Source: Ifrita kowaldi (taxonomy: Eukaryota > Chordata > Aves > Passeriformes > Cinclosomatidae). From it: a DNA stretch of 64,000 nucleotides. The translations under genes were made by a program, and so were the position numbers. The stretch's first letter is position 1. Each line of letters starts with the position of its first letter. The stretch lies in the NCBI GenBank assembly GCA_013398055.1, contig VZRS01015169.1, positions 434,001 through 498,000 on the forward strand. Reading direction: 5' to 3'. Shown one piece after another: positions 25,131-37,951 of this stretch. Under the pieces are notes generated by a model. That model was not told where the DNA came from. It ran no database searches and was given only the letters and a program-made list of their open reading frames with translations.

Positions 25131-28100
25131 CTGTCACAGATTTTCCCCCCTAGGTTTTGGTTTGTACAGTTCATGTCAGATCCCACATCTCTGCTCGTGG
25201 GCTTGAACTCGTGGATTCTTTCCCAGTCACAGAGGAGCTGGTCTTCCCAACATCGTAAGTGCCATGAATTAAAATTGGTAGAATTAGTAGAATTATTGGA
25301 ATTTTACTACTGTTATCCCTGGAATGAAAGAACCTCAAAAAGGCAGTAAATCTGATTTAATTTCTGTAGTCTCAGTTATAGGACATTCTTGTGCCCAGCT
25401 CTTTGGTCAGTAGCAGATGTCAAGGGTAAGGAGTTCATTAAATATCACACAGCCCTCCACAGTGTCTTTTACCTCCTCAGCTTGCTTTCCTGCTTTCCTG
25501 ACACAGCTTTAAAATGCTTGAAGATACTTCTCTTTCTCACCCATGCCTTCTCTTTTCACTCTTCAGTGCCCTTTCGCACTCTGAATATGCATTTGAACCT
25601 GACAGACACAGATCCCTGCTATGCAACAGGGCCTTGACTTTTTTCTTTCTTTGTAAAATATTTTCTTCTTTTGTGCCTGCAAATTACTCTGGGTGTGATT
25701 TTCTGTCCTCAGTTACAGGGGAGGATAATTTGTGCCTCTCACAGGACTTAGCAAAACTGCAGGCACTGGTTCCTTTGTGCCCAGTTCTGGAAAACAAAAT
25801 GCACCTGCAATTTTGTGTCCATGGGTGCAAATTATAAGGATAATGCTTAGACAAGACTGGGAATTTTTCAGTGAGATGGATTTTTGCTAGAAAACAAAGA
25901 AAAAAACCCCTGATACACCTGATCTGAGGGGTTTCTGTGGGAATTTTCACACCGGTTTCAACAACAATGGCGTTCCTTGGAAAATCCGTACCACATGATA
26001 ATCAGCTTGTCCTACCTCAGAATAGCAAGAATTGAGAATTTAGAGCATTTTCTAAAGACGAGGGAGCCAAGGTCAAATCCTGCTGTGCCTAATTGACTCT
26101 GAGGTCTCACATCTCCAGTGCATGCCCAGCCTGCAAGGCTACCAATGAGTCCTTCTCAATGTCTTCATTTGAAGTTTCTCACTCAGCTTTAAGAAGTCTG
26201 TCTGACTGCCTCGGCACTCACAGGACTTAGTAAGACCGAGGCTCACAGCTGGGCTTTTGTTTAGACAGAGCAAAGTCAGGCCTCCCTTTAGACTGAAAAT
26301 GGTATAAAACTTTTCAAGTCCCAAACACATTATGAATCACCCTATGCATCTCATCTTATTGAGGCAAAGCCAAAAAAAGTTTTGCTGGTGTTGTTTCTTT
26401 ATTGAATGTCTGTTAATAACTATAAATAACTTTGAAATTCAGGCAGGGTTAGTCCAGATGGGTCAAGGTGCCCCACGAGTATGCTGGGGAAGCATCCTTT
26501 TTTCCAGTAAGGGCATATACACAGGCATTATTTTTCTCCATGTGAGAAAATAGTGCTCATATTTTACAGCCCCTCATATTTTACATTTCCCTCTTAAAGA
26601 CTGCAATCATGTGAGAAGAACCAGCTGGTCTAGCCCCCAACAAATAGCCCTGACCAGCGGTAGTGGAAGGAAATCTGGTAGTGAAGCCATATGAAGAGCT
26701 GTCTGTGGCTCTGTGCTGGGGTCCCGCTTCCCTTTCCATGCTGCAACACAGCTGAGCTTGGAGGTGAGGCCAAGGCAGGCAGTGAGACCTGTCTCTCACA
26801 GAGCTGCTGGTGCAAGTCCTTCATCATGGATGGCTTCCCTTAGGTTCATAAGTCCTAGTCCACATCCAGGACCAGGTACCAGAGCACTTTCCCCCACTGA
26901 TGCTGCAAACTAATCCTGACCTACTTGTAAATATGGCAGTGAAAAGCTTTGGTGAAAGGCGTGAGGAGCTTGGAAGGGCCTTTTTCTGTGTGTGTGTGGT
27001 GAGAGCCTCTTGCTTCTAAAGAACTGATCTGAACAGGAGAAGTCTTAACTTGGCTGAGTCCTCTGAGCTTCATTGCTCAGTGACAGATGACATTTCTCAG
27101 CCTTGTTGGAAAAGAACACCACTAAATTGAAGCTCTGTCTCATTCTGCTTCACTAGAACATAATGAGGCAAAATTACAGGGTTTGTTGGCACTGCTCAGG
27201 AATTCAGCACCATGACTGTCCTCAAAGCCAGCCAAGTAAGGGAGCTACCAGCCCCTCCTGCAGCACCTGGCATGGGCTCTGGGGCAGTGCAGAAGATCCA
27301 CTCAGGCTTTTTCTGGAATACTTAAAAAATCCTAAACAGCCCCAAAGGGACCAGGGACAAACAGAGTAGATGTAGTGGCTGAAGGACACTGGAGCAGAGC
27401 TGCTCCAGCACTGCAGTTCCTGAGGGCTGTGAGGGGCATTAATGGGCCCCATGTGCTGCAGGAATGCAAAGCTCTGCGTGGGCTGGGAGATTTATGCTCT
27501 TGACATTGGGGGGATTTCCTGGCTAAGAGCTGATTGCTTTGGACTGTGCCTCTGCTCCAAATTACTGTGACTTTATTGAACAGCAAACCTGAGGAAGCAG
27601 CAGAGCCAGAGACGGACGCTTGTCCTGCGTAGGATGCTGCTGGTTTAACCTCACATTTCTGAGGATGTGGAGCATGAATTGGTTTTGTTTAATGAAGTTT
27701 GTGTTTAGTTGTCATTTAAGTGTCATTAAAAGAAGAGACTGGTCTTATTATGCTTATTTTCTATTTTATGTCTTCCACAGGGCCCAGCAGTGAAAGTATG
27801 TAGGAACAAAGTAAAACTATAGTGGTTTCCCAGTCCTCAACAACATATGGGATGTGCTGAGCCACAGATGGTGTCTTTATGTTTTAGCAGCCTTCAGTCA
27901 CTTCACTGATTTTTATGAATTTTTTCATTAATGAACTCATGTAAACTGCTGGCAGCCCAAACATCCCATAACTCAACAAAACTCTCTACTTTCCTTTGAT
28001 TTGTACCTGCTGTTTGGCAATACTGCACCTCCTACATGGTATTTAGGTGGCTGTGTGGGCTGTAGTGTAGTTTAATTGGCAGAATGATATACTTGAGACC

Positions 28101-28155
28101 AACATCAGAGATTCAACTGTTCCATTTGTTGTTCGTCTTGGACTGCTGATGACCA

Positions 28156-28230
28156 CACCTGAAGCTGAGCTCCCCATGGGGAAAGAATCGATGTGTTTGA
28201 AGGATCTGCTTCAGGTGAGATCACCTGAAG
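28156..28230. promoter_or_regulatory. Cluster of three CACCTG E-boxes, two forming a perfect palindrome
   Basis: CACCTGAAGC (28156-28165) is repeated as its exact reverse complement GCTTCAGGTG (28208-28217). A third copy, CACCTGAAG (28222-28230), follows at once. The last two build a perfect palindrome with 10-base arms (CTTCAGGTGA and TCACCTGAAG) around a 2-base centre at 28209-28230. CACCTG/CAGGTG is the E2-box bound by ZEB and SNAI repressors and by some bHLH factors. Paired sites are typical for two-zinc-finger-cluster ZEB proteins. The function is inferred from the motifs alone. Confidence 0.3.
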
Positions 28231-29022
28231 ACACAGACATTCAGTCATAAGCTCAAGGACTCAAGAACTCTGCTTTTATCTTTGTAACCCAGTGAGAGAC
28301 TCGACCACGGTTTGGATGCCCAAACAGTGAGAGGAAACATGAAAGCAGATAGAATGACATGCTGCAAAAGGAAAGGAAAACTGTGAGAAGAAAATGAGTG
28401 GCTCTGAAAAGATCTGGCAAAGACACAGGCACAGAGGTACAATAATAGATGGAGATGTCAGAGGGATGGAGGGAGGAAAAAGAAGCATAAGATTTGGTTT
28501 GTGCCTGTGATTTAGGCCTGTGCTTCACTTGCAATAGTTTGTTTTGAATGTGCACACAGAATAAAGAAAATCACAGATAATAAGAACGACAAAACCTGAG
28601 GAAAACAAGACCCCTTCTGAAGGGACCTCCCCCTCTGGCCACCACATGGTTAACAGAACCTTTATTCCCCATCCCCTTATTAACACAGAATTGTCAGGCT
28701 CCAGTGTGAACCTTGAACACCTATAGTTCATTCCTGTGGTTCCCTGAACATTCAAGCAAGACAGAAATTTAGTCGGATAACTTATTTAGGAAAGCCTTCT
28801 CCTCTTTCCCGTGCTGCTCACATTGCAGTCTATTGCTGGCATTGTTTAAAGTGTTACTGGCAAATAACACTGCTTTGTGCATTATAAATAGAAATCAGGC
28901 AGCAAATGGAATTAAATGTGGACTGAAAGGCACGAATTCCTGAGCAGAACAGTCTGTGTGTCTGACAGGAAATAGACAAACTTTGTTAAGTTTGCCCAGG
29001 ACCAGCCTAATTTGATCTTGGA

Positions 29023-29042
29023 GGGTTTTTTTGGGTTTTTTT
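29023..29042 (+). repeat. Tandem GGGTTTTTTT x2
   Basis: Two exact copies of a 10-base unit. It is probably slippage-derived. Confidence 0.7.
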
Positions 29043-29267
29043 GAATGTGGTTTTACATGTCTACAAAATGTAACAGCTACTTGAAACTGGAAACAAAGCC
29101 AACAAAATAACTTCTCTCCAGGACATTCCAAATTATTTAATCCTGAGCTTTTCCAGCATTCCTGTGCAACAGATAACAGTAAACAGTAGGTTAAAAATGT
29201 ACAACATTAGGGTTATACAGGCAAAAATAACAGCAGACATTTGTGAAGGACAGATTAGCAACAAATC

Positions 29268-30180
29268 CCTGACCTGGATGATGGAATTGAGTGTACCCTG
29301 TTCAAATTTGCCAATGACACCAAACTGAATGGGGAATCAGACACTTTGGAAGGGAGAACCACCCTGCAGGAAGACCTGGATAGGCTGGAAGGGTGTCCTA
29401 ACAAGAACCTTGTGAAGTTCAGCAAGGACAAGTGTAAGGTCTTGAACCTGGGAAAACACAATCCAGGAGTGCAGCACAGGCTGGGACCAGCCCAGCTGGG
29501 GAGCAGCTCTGTGGGAAGGGACCTGGGGCTCCTGGTGGGCAACAAGCTGGGGATGAGTGAGCACTGTGCTGCTGCAGCAAAGGAAGAATGGGATGCTGGG
29601 CTGCATCAACAAGGGCATCACCAGCAGAGAGGAAAAAGTCTTCATCCCACTCTACTCAGCACTTGCCAGGCCACACCTGGAATTCTGTGTCCTGTTTTGG
29701 TCCCCACATCAAAAAGAGGTACGGGCAGGCTAGAGAGGGTGCAGAGAAAGGCCACAGAGATGATCCAAGGACTGCGAAGCCTGTCATATAAGGAAAGGCT
29801 GAGAGAGCCGGGTTTGTTCAGCCTTGGGAGAAGTAGGCTTAGGGAAGACCTTATCACCATGTTCCAGTATTTAAAGGGTGGCTACAAAGGAGATGGAGAC
29901 TCCATTTTTACAAGGAGTCACATAGAAAAGATGAGGGGTAGTGGGTACAAGTTATTCCTGGGAAGATTCCGGTTGGACCCAAGAGGAAAACTTTTCATAA
30001 GGAAAACAATCAGCCATTGAAATCATCTCCCCAGTGAAGTGGTGGATTCCTCAACATTAACGCTTATAAAATTAAACTGGATAGGGTCCTGGCCCATCTA
30101 GACCCTGCTTTTGCCAAGAGAGGTTGGAGGAGATGATCTTTGAGGTCTTTTCCAACCTAGTGTTCTATGATTCTAGGATT
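29268..30180 (+). mobile_element. CR1 LINE, 5'-truncated copy with dead ORF2 C-terminus
   Basis: This is the best-preserved transposon in the window. It encodes the C-terminal part of the CR1 reverse transcriptase ORF2, beginning near the FANDTKLNG segment. That segment corresponds to the family's FADDTKL motif, so the second catalytic-site Asp is replaced by Asn. Landmarks follow in order: KFSKDKCKVLNLG, an LGSSSVGRDLGLLV-type run, RLERVQRKATEMIQGL, DLITMFQYLKGGYK and GYKLFLGRFRLD. The frame shifts near 29590 and shifts back near 29725, and a TGA at 30018 replaces a conserved Trp codon. The 3' UTR ends with 'ttccaacctagtgttctatgattct' at about 30180. The copy cannot be functional. The 224-codon frame at 29346-30020 is this fragment and not a host gene. 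Confidence 0.95.
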
Positions 30181-33100
30181 ACATGACATTCCAATTTCTT
30201 AAACTGTGTAAAACATCAACTGTGCTGCAATTCTGCAGTGTGCTGGTGGGGAATTGCACCCTTCTTTCAGGATTTTCCATCAGGTTCTGTGCTGCTCAGG
30301 CATCTACCACATAAAATATGGAGCAGGTGAACTTCTTAGAGTCTTCAGCTTATTTTTTTGTCTGTTGATTAATTTTGTAGGTTTTTTTTAGTTTAGGCTT
30401 CCAGTTGCAACTTTCACAAGAACATTGTGGACATTTCGGTGACAATTCAAGCGAAGAATGTTGAGTTTCTAACAGCATCTGTCATTTTCTGCTGGGGTAG
30501 CAAGGCCTTTTGGAAGATTAAGATTAATCTTTCCTGCTTCCTGGCTCCTAAAGATAGCATCCAAGCTCTCCCCTAACTGCACTGCAAGTTCATTCCACAG
30601 CTAAAAGCTCTCCTTATCAAAGATCTGTTCATACACCTCCCTCTCAGCTTGCTTCCTCTTTGGCATTTTAGAAAAAGTTTTAGCCACCCTGACAGTTTCC
30701 ATATCAATACTCAGCATCACTGAGTTGCAAGAATCCAGTCTGGTAACAGCTAACTGGAGGTTCCCACTGCAGGCATCTTTGGGGCTTTTTGTAAACCCCA
30801 AAGATCAAATAATGTTGTATTAGAATGATATATCTTTCAGTTTTGTATTGCAAACCTTGGAACATTTCCGTTTTCTTCATGAGATTTACATTCAAGGTCT
30901 CTTGGAGAATGCATTTCCTCTGAAAACACATTTTGGTTTTGGAGAAGCCCAGCTCTTCTCTCCGGTTCTGCTGGAAATTCAGGAGGAACCAATGTCAGCT
31001 TTGCTTTGCTGGAAAAATCTATTGCAAACTCTGCTAGGGGAGGAAGAGCTGCATGTAAACCTGGGGAGGTACATAGAGATCTGAGCTCTTTAACGTAGCT
31101 GGGCACGGACCTGCCCTGATCTGAAAGCCGAGCATTCCCAAACTCCCGGTCTTTGCAAGCAAGGTGCTCCCATTTTCCCACTTGGTGTAACAAAGGAAGA
31201 GGCATTGAGTGCTGACACCCAGCAGGGCTGCATCACTGTGACACTGAAATCACAAAAAAGGACTGAATCGTGCTCAGGACTCTGCTGAAGTCAAAGAGGG
31301 TCCTTTGCAGACTCAGGCACCTGGAGCTTATTCCATGATCGCAGCTTGGATTGATGTACGTGATCCTACACTATGGCAAAGCTCCCATTGATCTTCATTA
31401 TGCAGGACGAGGATATGAGTGAGCTGGGACTGAGGAAACACTTCAAGCACAAGAGACCTTTATAAGTATTTTAATTCCAGCCCTTGCTTTAAAATTGTAA
31501 CCGTGATCTACGGCTATAATTTATGCAGCAGGTTGGTAGTAAAAGTACTGCACAGTCAGGGTGATACTGCAAATGGGAATTTAATAATTGTTGATTATTT
31601 TAGAAATGTTGTCTTGTAAAAAAAGACATAGGAATAAGTGATAATCAAGGGTAAAGGGATTACTGCTGTTGATTTAAAAGCTTGCTGAGGCAGATTCAAA
31701 ATCCCCAAGCCAGAGTATTTCTTTTAGCAAATAAAAATGCAAAGAGGAACAGACTGGTAGAGTCTTGCTCGAGCAACTGGCAGGCAAGTAGCAGTAAATC
31801 ATTAAAAAAATGTTTCCTAAACTTTCCCTTTTAATAAATTAGGTGTTGTTTGTAAAATAGCTTGGGAGAACATGTTAACACAGAACTGCTAGCTAGATAA
31901 CAAGCCAAATCCGTCTCTGCATTTTGGCCCAGTTGCACCAGGGATGAATTTGGCTCTGTCTCTCTACAAACATGAATCAAGCTGTTTGCATTTTGTCATT
32001 ACACTATCCCTGACCCAAAAGTATACATTTCCTTGGCAGCAGCAATTAAAAGCCTGACAAAAACACTACACATTATCTGCATAATTTCTTCTTCCTTAGC
32101 AAAAGTTGTATTTTCCCACTCCTGCCCCTCCCTAAGTATGGAAGATTAAGGGGCCCATCCAGTTTCCTGTGAAACTGAAGATAAAAATTCCTCTGGTTTT
32201 GACAGCAACAGCAGTGCTTTCTTCATTTAGAGATTATTTATTTGATTGATGGCTGAGCCAGGCAGCAGTCCCAGCTCTGTTGGCTCTGTGTTTGGCTTAT
32301 AAAACTTCCCTTGTCAGTGGCCACGTCCATTCTCTTCCAAAGAGAAGATGAAGGCAGATGCACCAGGGATGCACTGAGAGCCTTCTGGGTTCCCAGGTGT
32401 TTGGGGGAGTTGGCATCAGCTAGCAGGGATTTCTTTGGGAAATTCACCAAAAATAAGATCTGCATGAGTATTTTGGGACTACATATATCTATTTGACCAA
32501 GAGATTCACCATATCACTCATGAGTTTATTCTCTATGGAATATTTTGGTGAATAAACCCTCTTCCAAACCCTTATCAGGCTTTTCTTCCTCATTCAATGC
32601 AATCCAAGACTAAATGAGGTGTATAACTAATAATTGCAGGAATTTCCATTATGGCTTTTCTCAGCTAGATATTCCAATTAGAATGAAGGGATTTCCATGT
32701 GCATTAGTTATAACATAGAAGATGATATTTACTAGGCATCAGCAAACCTCTGCTCAGAGCAGTGCCGATTGCAGTCCCCGTCCTTAAGGAATTTTCTGTG
32801 CAAAATAGTTTAGTCCTGTCAAATTCTATTTTCAGAGAAAACCCCAATGAGCGTTTCAGGGTTTATGTTCTCAGGCTTTTGGCAATTTCTGCATCTGAGG
32901 GTGGTGTATTTATTCCCTTGCAGGGAGCTGAGCTGTTGACAATGCAAGCTCTAATGAATGCTCACCTCTGCTGGAGTTAAAACTTGCCTCTGCTCACTTG
33001 GGATGGCTCAAGCTGACTTGTGGCCTTTCAGCTGTCACTGCAAGGAGCTGGGAGATGACCAGAGTCATCACACTCCCCGCAGTCAGTGGTTCAAGAGAAG

Positions 33101-35435
33101 AGTATTGTTATTGGCTGCGTCTAAGAAACCCAACAAGGTGCCTGTGAAGTTTTTACCTGACTAATTGTAAGAAAAATAGCAAGAGACAAAAACAAAACCT
33201 GTTTTCATCCTGCTTTGCGTGTTTGCATGGCAACATGATAACCCCACTGCCAGAATCAGCAGCCCTTTTCCATTAGCAAAACTAAGTAGTCATTACCACC
33301 ACACCGAAAAAGAGCCCAAATCTGCTTTTTGCAGCTTCTGAGAGACAGGCTGCAGGGGGGAGGTGGATTTTCCACATCTGTTTCCTCCATCCACCTCTCA
33401 TTTGCTGCTGCAGGGCAGGAAACACATTGCTCCGTGCACCAGCCGCTGACCCCTCTGGGAGTCAGCCTGCGAGCAGGGCTGGAAGTCCTTCACACTTCAT
33501 CTGGTGGAGCTTTGAAAACATGGATTGCTGTTAAACGCAGCCTGACTTGCTGTGTCAGGGCAGCAGTCTGAGCAGAGAGAGTGTTTACTTTGGGTATAGT
33601 AAAGAGAAAAGGAAAGGGCAAAAAATAAGTCAGTGAAGGGAATGCAAAACAATGGAACCTGGCCTCACGAGGGGTATTTCAATAGCTGTGCATGTCAGTG
33701 TGAGGAGCTGGCTCCTTCACGGGTGTGGCCTGGCTGTCCTTTCACACTGAGCTGCAGATCAGTTCTACCAAGAGTCCCCTATTGCCCACTGCTCTCTGCT
33801 TTATAAATCTTCAGGATGTTGTCTCTGTAGAATGAGCCATGTTTGAGTCTTTCCTGCTATGAACAGGGCCCTAAAAGTCCATCACCTGACTCCAGCACCT
33901 TCCGTGCTGCACCCCAAAGAGCCCAGTCCCAAAGCAAGGTTATCCCTCTCTGCCCTTTCCCCCTGACTCCCATGAAGTTTCCCTTTGGTCTTTAAGGTCT
34001 CTTAAGTCTTTAAGTATCTCTGCAGGATACTGGCAGCCAGTGTCACACCACAACATGATCTGCCAAGGAACTCTCCCACTTGCTCTGGTGCTTCCTTGGG
34101 GCATGCGGCTGTTGGAACTTGCAAGGGTGTTGCCATAGCAAGAATGTATCTCTATGGCTTCAAAACACAGAAAAAGATGTTGTTCTTCCCCACCCATCCT
34201 CTCCTGACAAAGAATGTTTATGAGCAATTGAAGATAAACACTTCTCATAAAAAAACTTGTCATCTCTTTTCCCAGTAACCTCTCAGCATCTGGCCCCCGT
34301 CTCTACTGCAAAGCCAGATAAGTTCCCTTCCTGATTTCATCCAGCTCATTTTCATACTTTCCAAAACTTGAAGCTTGCACGCTGATGAGCCCTGGAGACT
34401 GAAAGAGAATAGCCTGTGTTAAGCAAAAACACCAGCCAGGTCTTCACAGTGCAACAGCCTTTCCCAGAATCTCCCACAGCACCTTACGTAGTTCAACAGA
34501 GGCCAGGGTGTCATTTCAGAGGTCAGCTCTTCAGCTTGGGTCTCGCAGCGTCGCTTACAGGGGGCCCTGCTGAGGCTGACTCCCTCATTAGCAAGGGAAG
34601 GGAGACAAAAGGGGAAAGAGGTTGTAATTTTAAGGGATTTCTAGGTCCTGCAGCAGAAACGAGAAGGCACCACTGAATTGTACCCATGAAGAATACAATG
34701 GATTCCTCTGCGAGGCAGGCGGAGGGTGCAGAGAGTTGTGCCCTTCTCAGATGTGCGCAGGTCCCCACGGCTGGGTCACGGGGGAGGCTGCGCAAGGAGG
34801 AGAGCGAGAGATGCAAAGAGCAGTAGCAGAGCAAGGACAAAACGAGGTGCTCTGCGATAACATCGTGACTTCCTTCGACATTTGTCACGTCATAAGCAAA
34901 ACTCAGTCCGAGGCAGTGTTGTTTATCCCACACTGGGAAGGATGTGCCTTCGTCTTCACCTCACCCCGACCTTTTAATCCCCAACGTTCTCCTTAATGAG
35001 ACGTGCTCTGAATGCTCAGCAGATACGAGTGCAAATGAATCCCTGGCGTGCACAGAACTGCAGGGTTTAGCGTGGGGTGTTGATATAGCTCTAGGATTAT
35101 ATACAATTAGACTGTCTAGACCACATTCAGCAGGGATGTGGATGGGGTGAGGATTAGCAGCTGGGAAATCAGATATTCAGTGAGAGGGTGGGCAGCTGGG
35201 TTGGGGTGGGACAGGAAGCCGAGTGGAAATGTAAGAAAGCACCAGATAAATTGCCACTGGGCCGGATGTATTGTACACCCTCAGCTTCCTTGCACTGGCT
35301 GTTCCCTGTGCTCTTCTGCAACAGCTCAGCCCTTTGCAGTCTTGCACGTCCTTCCTCCTCCACATCCCTGTTAGCGTGGAAAATGGCACTGCTTTCCATT
35401 AACACTGGGTCAGTGAGACACAAATTGGACAATAA
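30181..35435. other. Unique non-coding DNA
   Basis: No exon is recognised. Parts of 31340-31700 look like possible conserved non-coding DNA. Positions 34690-35060 are a modestly CpG-enriched stretch that falls short of a clear CpG island and holds a CRE-like GTCACGTCAT at 34884-34893. Open frames are short and unconvincing. Confidence 0.45.
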
Positions 35436-35583
35436 TCATAGAATCATAGAGTCCTTTAGATTGGAAAAGACCCTTAAGATCATCACCTCCAACCATTAAG
35501 CCAGCACTGTCAATTCCACCATTACACCATGTCCCCAGGTGCCACATCCACATGTCATTAAATCCTCCAGGGACAGTGATTCC
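35436..35583 (-). mobile_element. CR1 LINE 3' end, reversed
   Basis: Read on the plus strand, the block begins with the reversed octamer tail (AATCATAGAATCATAGAG). It then shows the reversed CR1 3' UTR in order: a TTGGAAAAGACCCTTAAGAT stretch, CATCACCTCCAACCATTAA, a CCATGTCCCCAGGTGCCACA segment and CCTCCAGGGACAGTGATTC. It is strongly 5'-truncated and non-coding, and it is the only clear CR1 on this strand in the window. Confidence 0.9.
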
Positions 35584-35589
35584 TCTTGG

Positions 35590-35682
35590 TTCATGCAGAG
35601 GGACAGTGGCAGAACAAAACCTGAACCCAGGTCCCCAGGGGTAGGATGTTCTTCTAATCCTTGATCCTACTCACATCCCTGG
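35590..35682 (-). mobile_element. Possible MIR-like SINE relic, reversed
   Basis: GGCAGAACAAAACCTGAACC, CAGGTCCCCAGG and then a TTCTTCTAATCCTTGATCCT stretch resembles the reversed head of sauropsid MIR copies ('gcagagccaggaatagaacccaggtgtcctgac ... gctctaaccactagacca'). It directly abuts the CR1 fragment to its left. It was recognised by eye. Confidence 0.35.
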
Positions 35683-36257
35683 TTCTTCTGTTCCAGTCAC
35701 CTGAGATGTTCACCTTATTACCAGGTATAGGAGTGCCCCTACTGAAATCAGAGCCATGATCTATTTGATGTGCCACAGCGAGTACTACTCACACTGCAAA
35801 CAAAAACATCCTATTTTGTTCCTCTTGATATTCCCCACAGGCAGCTGGGCCCAAATCTACCCCTGCACCAGTGCTGAGTATTGAAGAGATGCTCAGGGGA
35901 GATGACTTGTCCCTCCTCAGCCTCAGGCTCGTGGCACAGGTTGTTTTTCCCATAGGAAGCAGGTGTAGGCATGCTTTGGGGACACTTTGCGTGGCCCTGT
36001 TGGGACATGGTGGGCACAGACCACCCTGGGTGGATGGCCCCAGCTCTTGCTCCTTTGCATTGGGCCGTGCTTTGCCTGGCACCGGTGTTTTGGAGCCAGA
36101 TGGTCCTGCAGCTTGTTGTTTCTTGCAGTTGGGCTCTGCCAGCCTGAGCAGACGGATCCGAGGGACCTCGCAGAGAGCAGGAATCTGCATTTCCTGAAGC
36201 GTAGGAGCTGTTTTAAACACATCAGCAAAGTCTAGCATGGAGAAGACCCTGCTGCCT

Positions 36258-36289
36258 CAGAAGCATATTTAGCCAGAAGCATATTTAGC
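36258..36289 (+). repeat. 16-bp tandem duplication
   Basis: Two perfect head-to-tail copies of CAGAAGCATATTTAGC. The absence of any mismatch suggests a recent duplication. Confidence 0.9.
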
Positions 36290-37951
36290 TGATACAGAAA
36301 CCTGACCATATTTTACAGAGCACATCATTTACCCTGCTCCAGGCATGGCCTGGGACTGGGATGCTTCATGCAGTTCCAGCTGTAGGGAAGGAGAGCTCTT
36401 TCTCCAGCAACCAGTTGAGGAAAACCACAATTTTTCATTGCATGAGCTGGGAAACCAAGCAACTTAATCCATCTGCTTCTTTATTTACTCCTCCTTCAGT
36501 TCTGTTGGAGGATCTTCAGGTACCTCTTGGCAGCAATATTGTACCCTCCCACTCTCCACACGGAAATAGGACAGGAGGTTGGGAGGGGGGAATGTGAATT
36601 TTTTGCAGCGCTGTTCAACCTATCCTGTGGGCAGCAGCCCTGCCTGCAGGTGTCCTGCCTGCTCTGACCCCAGAGCACCAGGACCTTTCATCCCTTCTTG
36701 GGTAACTAGCTAGTCCTACACCCAGGGCATGGCTTGGTGCTGAGGAGTGTGGGTGCTTTTGTACTGTCTGTAGCAGAAAGAATAGAAATTAATCTCTGTC
36801 TGCTCTTGTCTGCCCTTACATCACAGATATTACACAGCCTCCAGCTCTTTGTAGTTTCCAGCAGTACTTAGCTTTGTGTAACTCCTCAGTGGCTTTCCTG
36901 TCTCCTCTTGGCCCTTGGAGATGTGCTGCTGCTCACTGACATTCCACTATCTGCAGGCTGGAGGCAGGAAATACTCTGCTGATCTTTTTGGCTCTAAGGA
37001 TGCAGTTTCCCGTCTGAACAAACCCCAAGGGACTCGAGGTTTTTTTCTTGCTGCATGACAAGCAGCAGGAGCCATAGGTGTGGGGTGCTTGGGATGTATC
37101 CCACCACACCACAGCTGGCAAAACAAATCTTTCCACAAAGTTTTCACCACCTGCCCAGCTTCCTCCCCACAGGAAATCCAGCCTCCCCCGCTCCTGGAGA
37201 CAAGAGCTGGACCTTTGTTTGCAGCTCCCCTTTCAAAAATAAAACCAGTGCTGACTAGTAAACACAGCGCCACTAAATGTGCAGAGCAACACTCAAAGAT
37301 TGGAAGATAATGGTGGTTTTTTCTACTGACTTGGGTAACAGGAGCTGCCAAATCCTTAAACTCTGTGCAAACAGCTCCTTATTACTGAAATTTGCTTTCC
37401 AGCAGCACCCTAAAGCTGGGTTGGGACAGGGGTCCTGCTCCGTACCTGCTCTGCTGAGGTTTTCTGCTTCTTATGCGCTCAGTTTGAGAGGCTGGTTGGG
37501 ATTGTAAGAGGAGAGAATTAGGGACAGATCCAACCTAGATACAAAACTGACTCATCAGGAGGAGTTTAGCTGCAGAGAGTGAGACATGCAAATGGATGGA
37601 AACAACATGAGGATCACTGCACTGGGTCTGACCTGAAGTCCAGCTAGATGAGTATCCAACATCCAAATAAGTCTGAAACCAGTGACTTCAAGAGCAGATA
37701 AGCATATCCTATCCCTTCAGCTATGAAGATTGTATTTCCCTTCTAGTAGTGGTAATAGCTTAAACCCCCTTAAATTTGGTCTTTTTATATCTCTCCTACA
37801 CTAATTAGCCCCATACAAGCTCTGTATTTCCCAATAAACAAAAGGGTCTCAAGACGAAGAATTTAAAGAATTTGAACATTATATGAGCCTCCATTTACCT
37901 CCTCCATACATAGTTCTTCATTGCCTTGAGTTAAAAGAGACTATAAGAAGG

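Larger units (their letters stand above)
25131..29267. other. Unique non-coding DNA
   Basis: No exon or long repeat is recognised. The stretch contains a short (TG)6 run at 26987-26998, the CACCTG palindrome near 28209 and a duplicated GGGTTTTTTT decamer at 29023-29042. The open frames look random. Confidence 0.5.
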
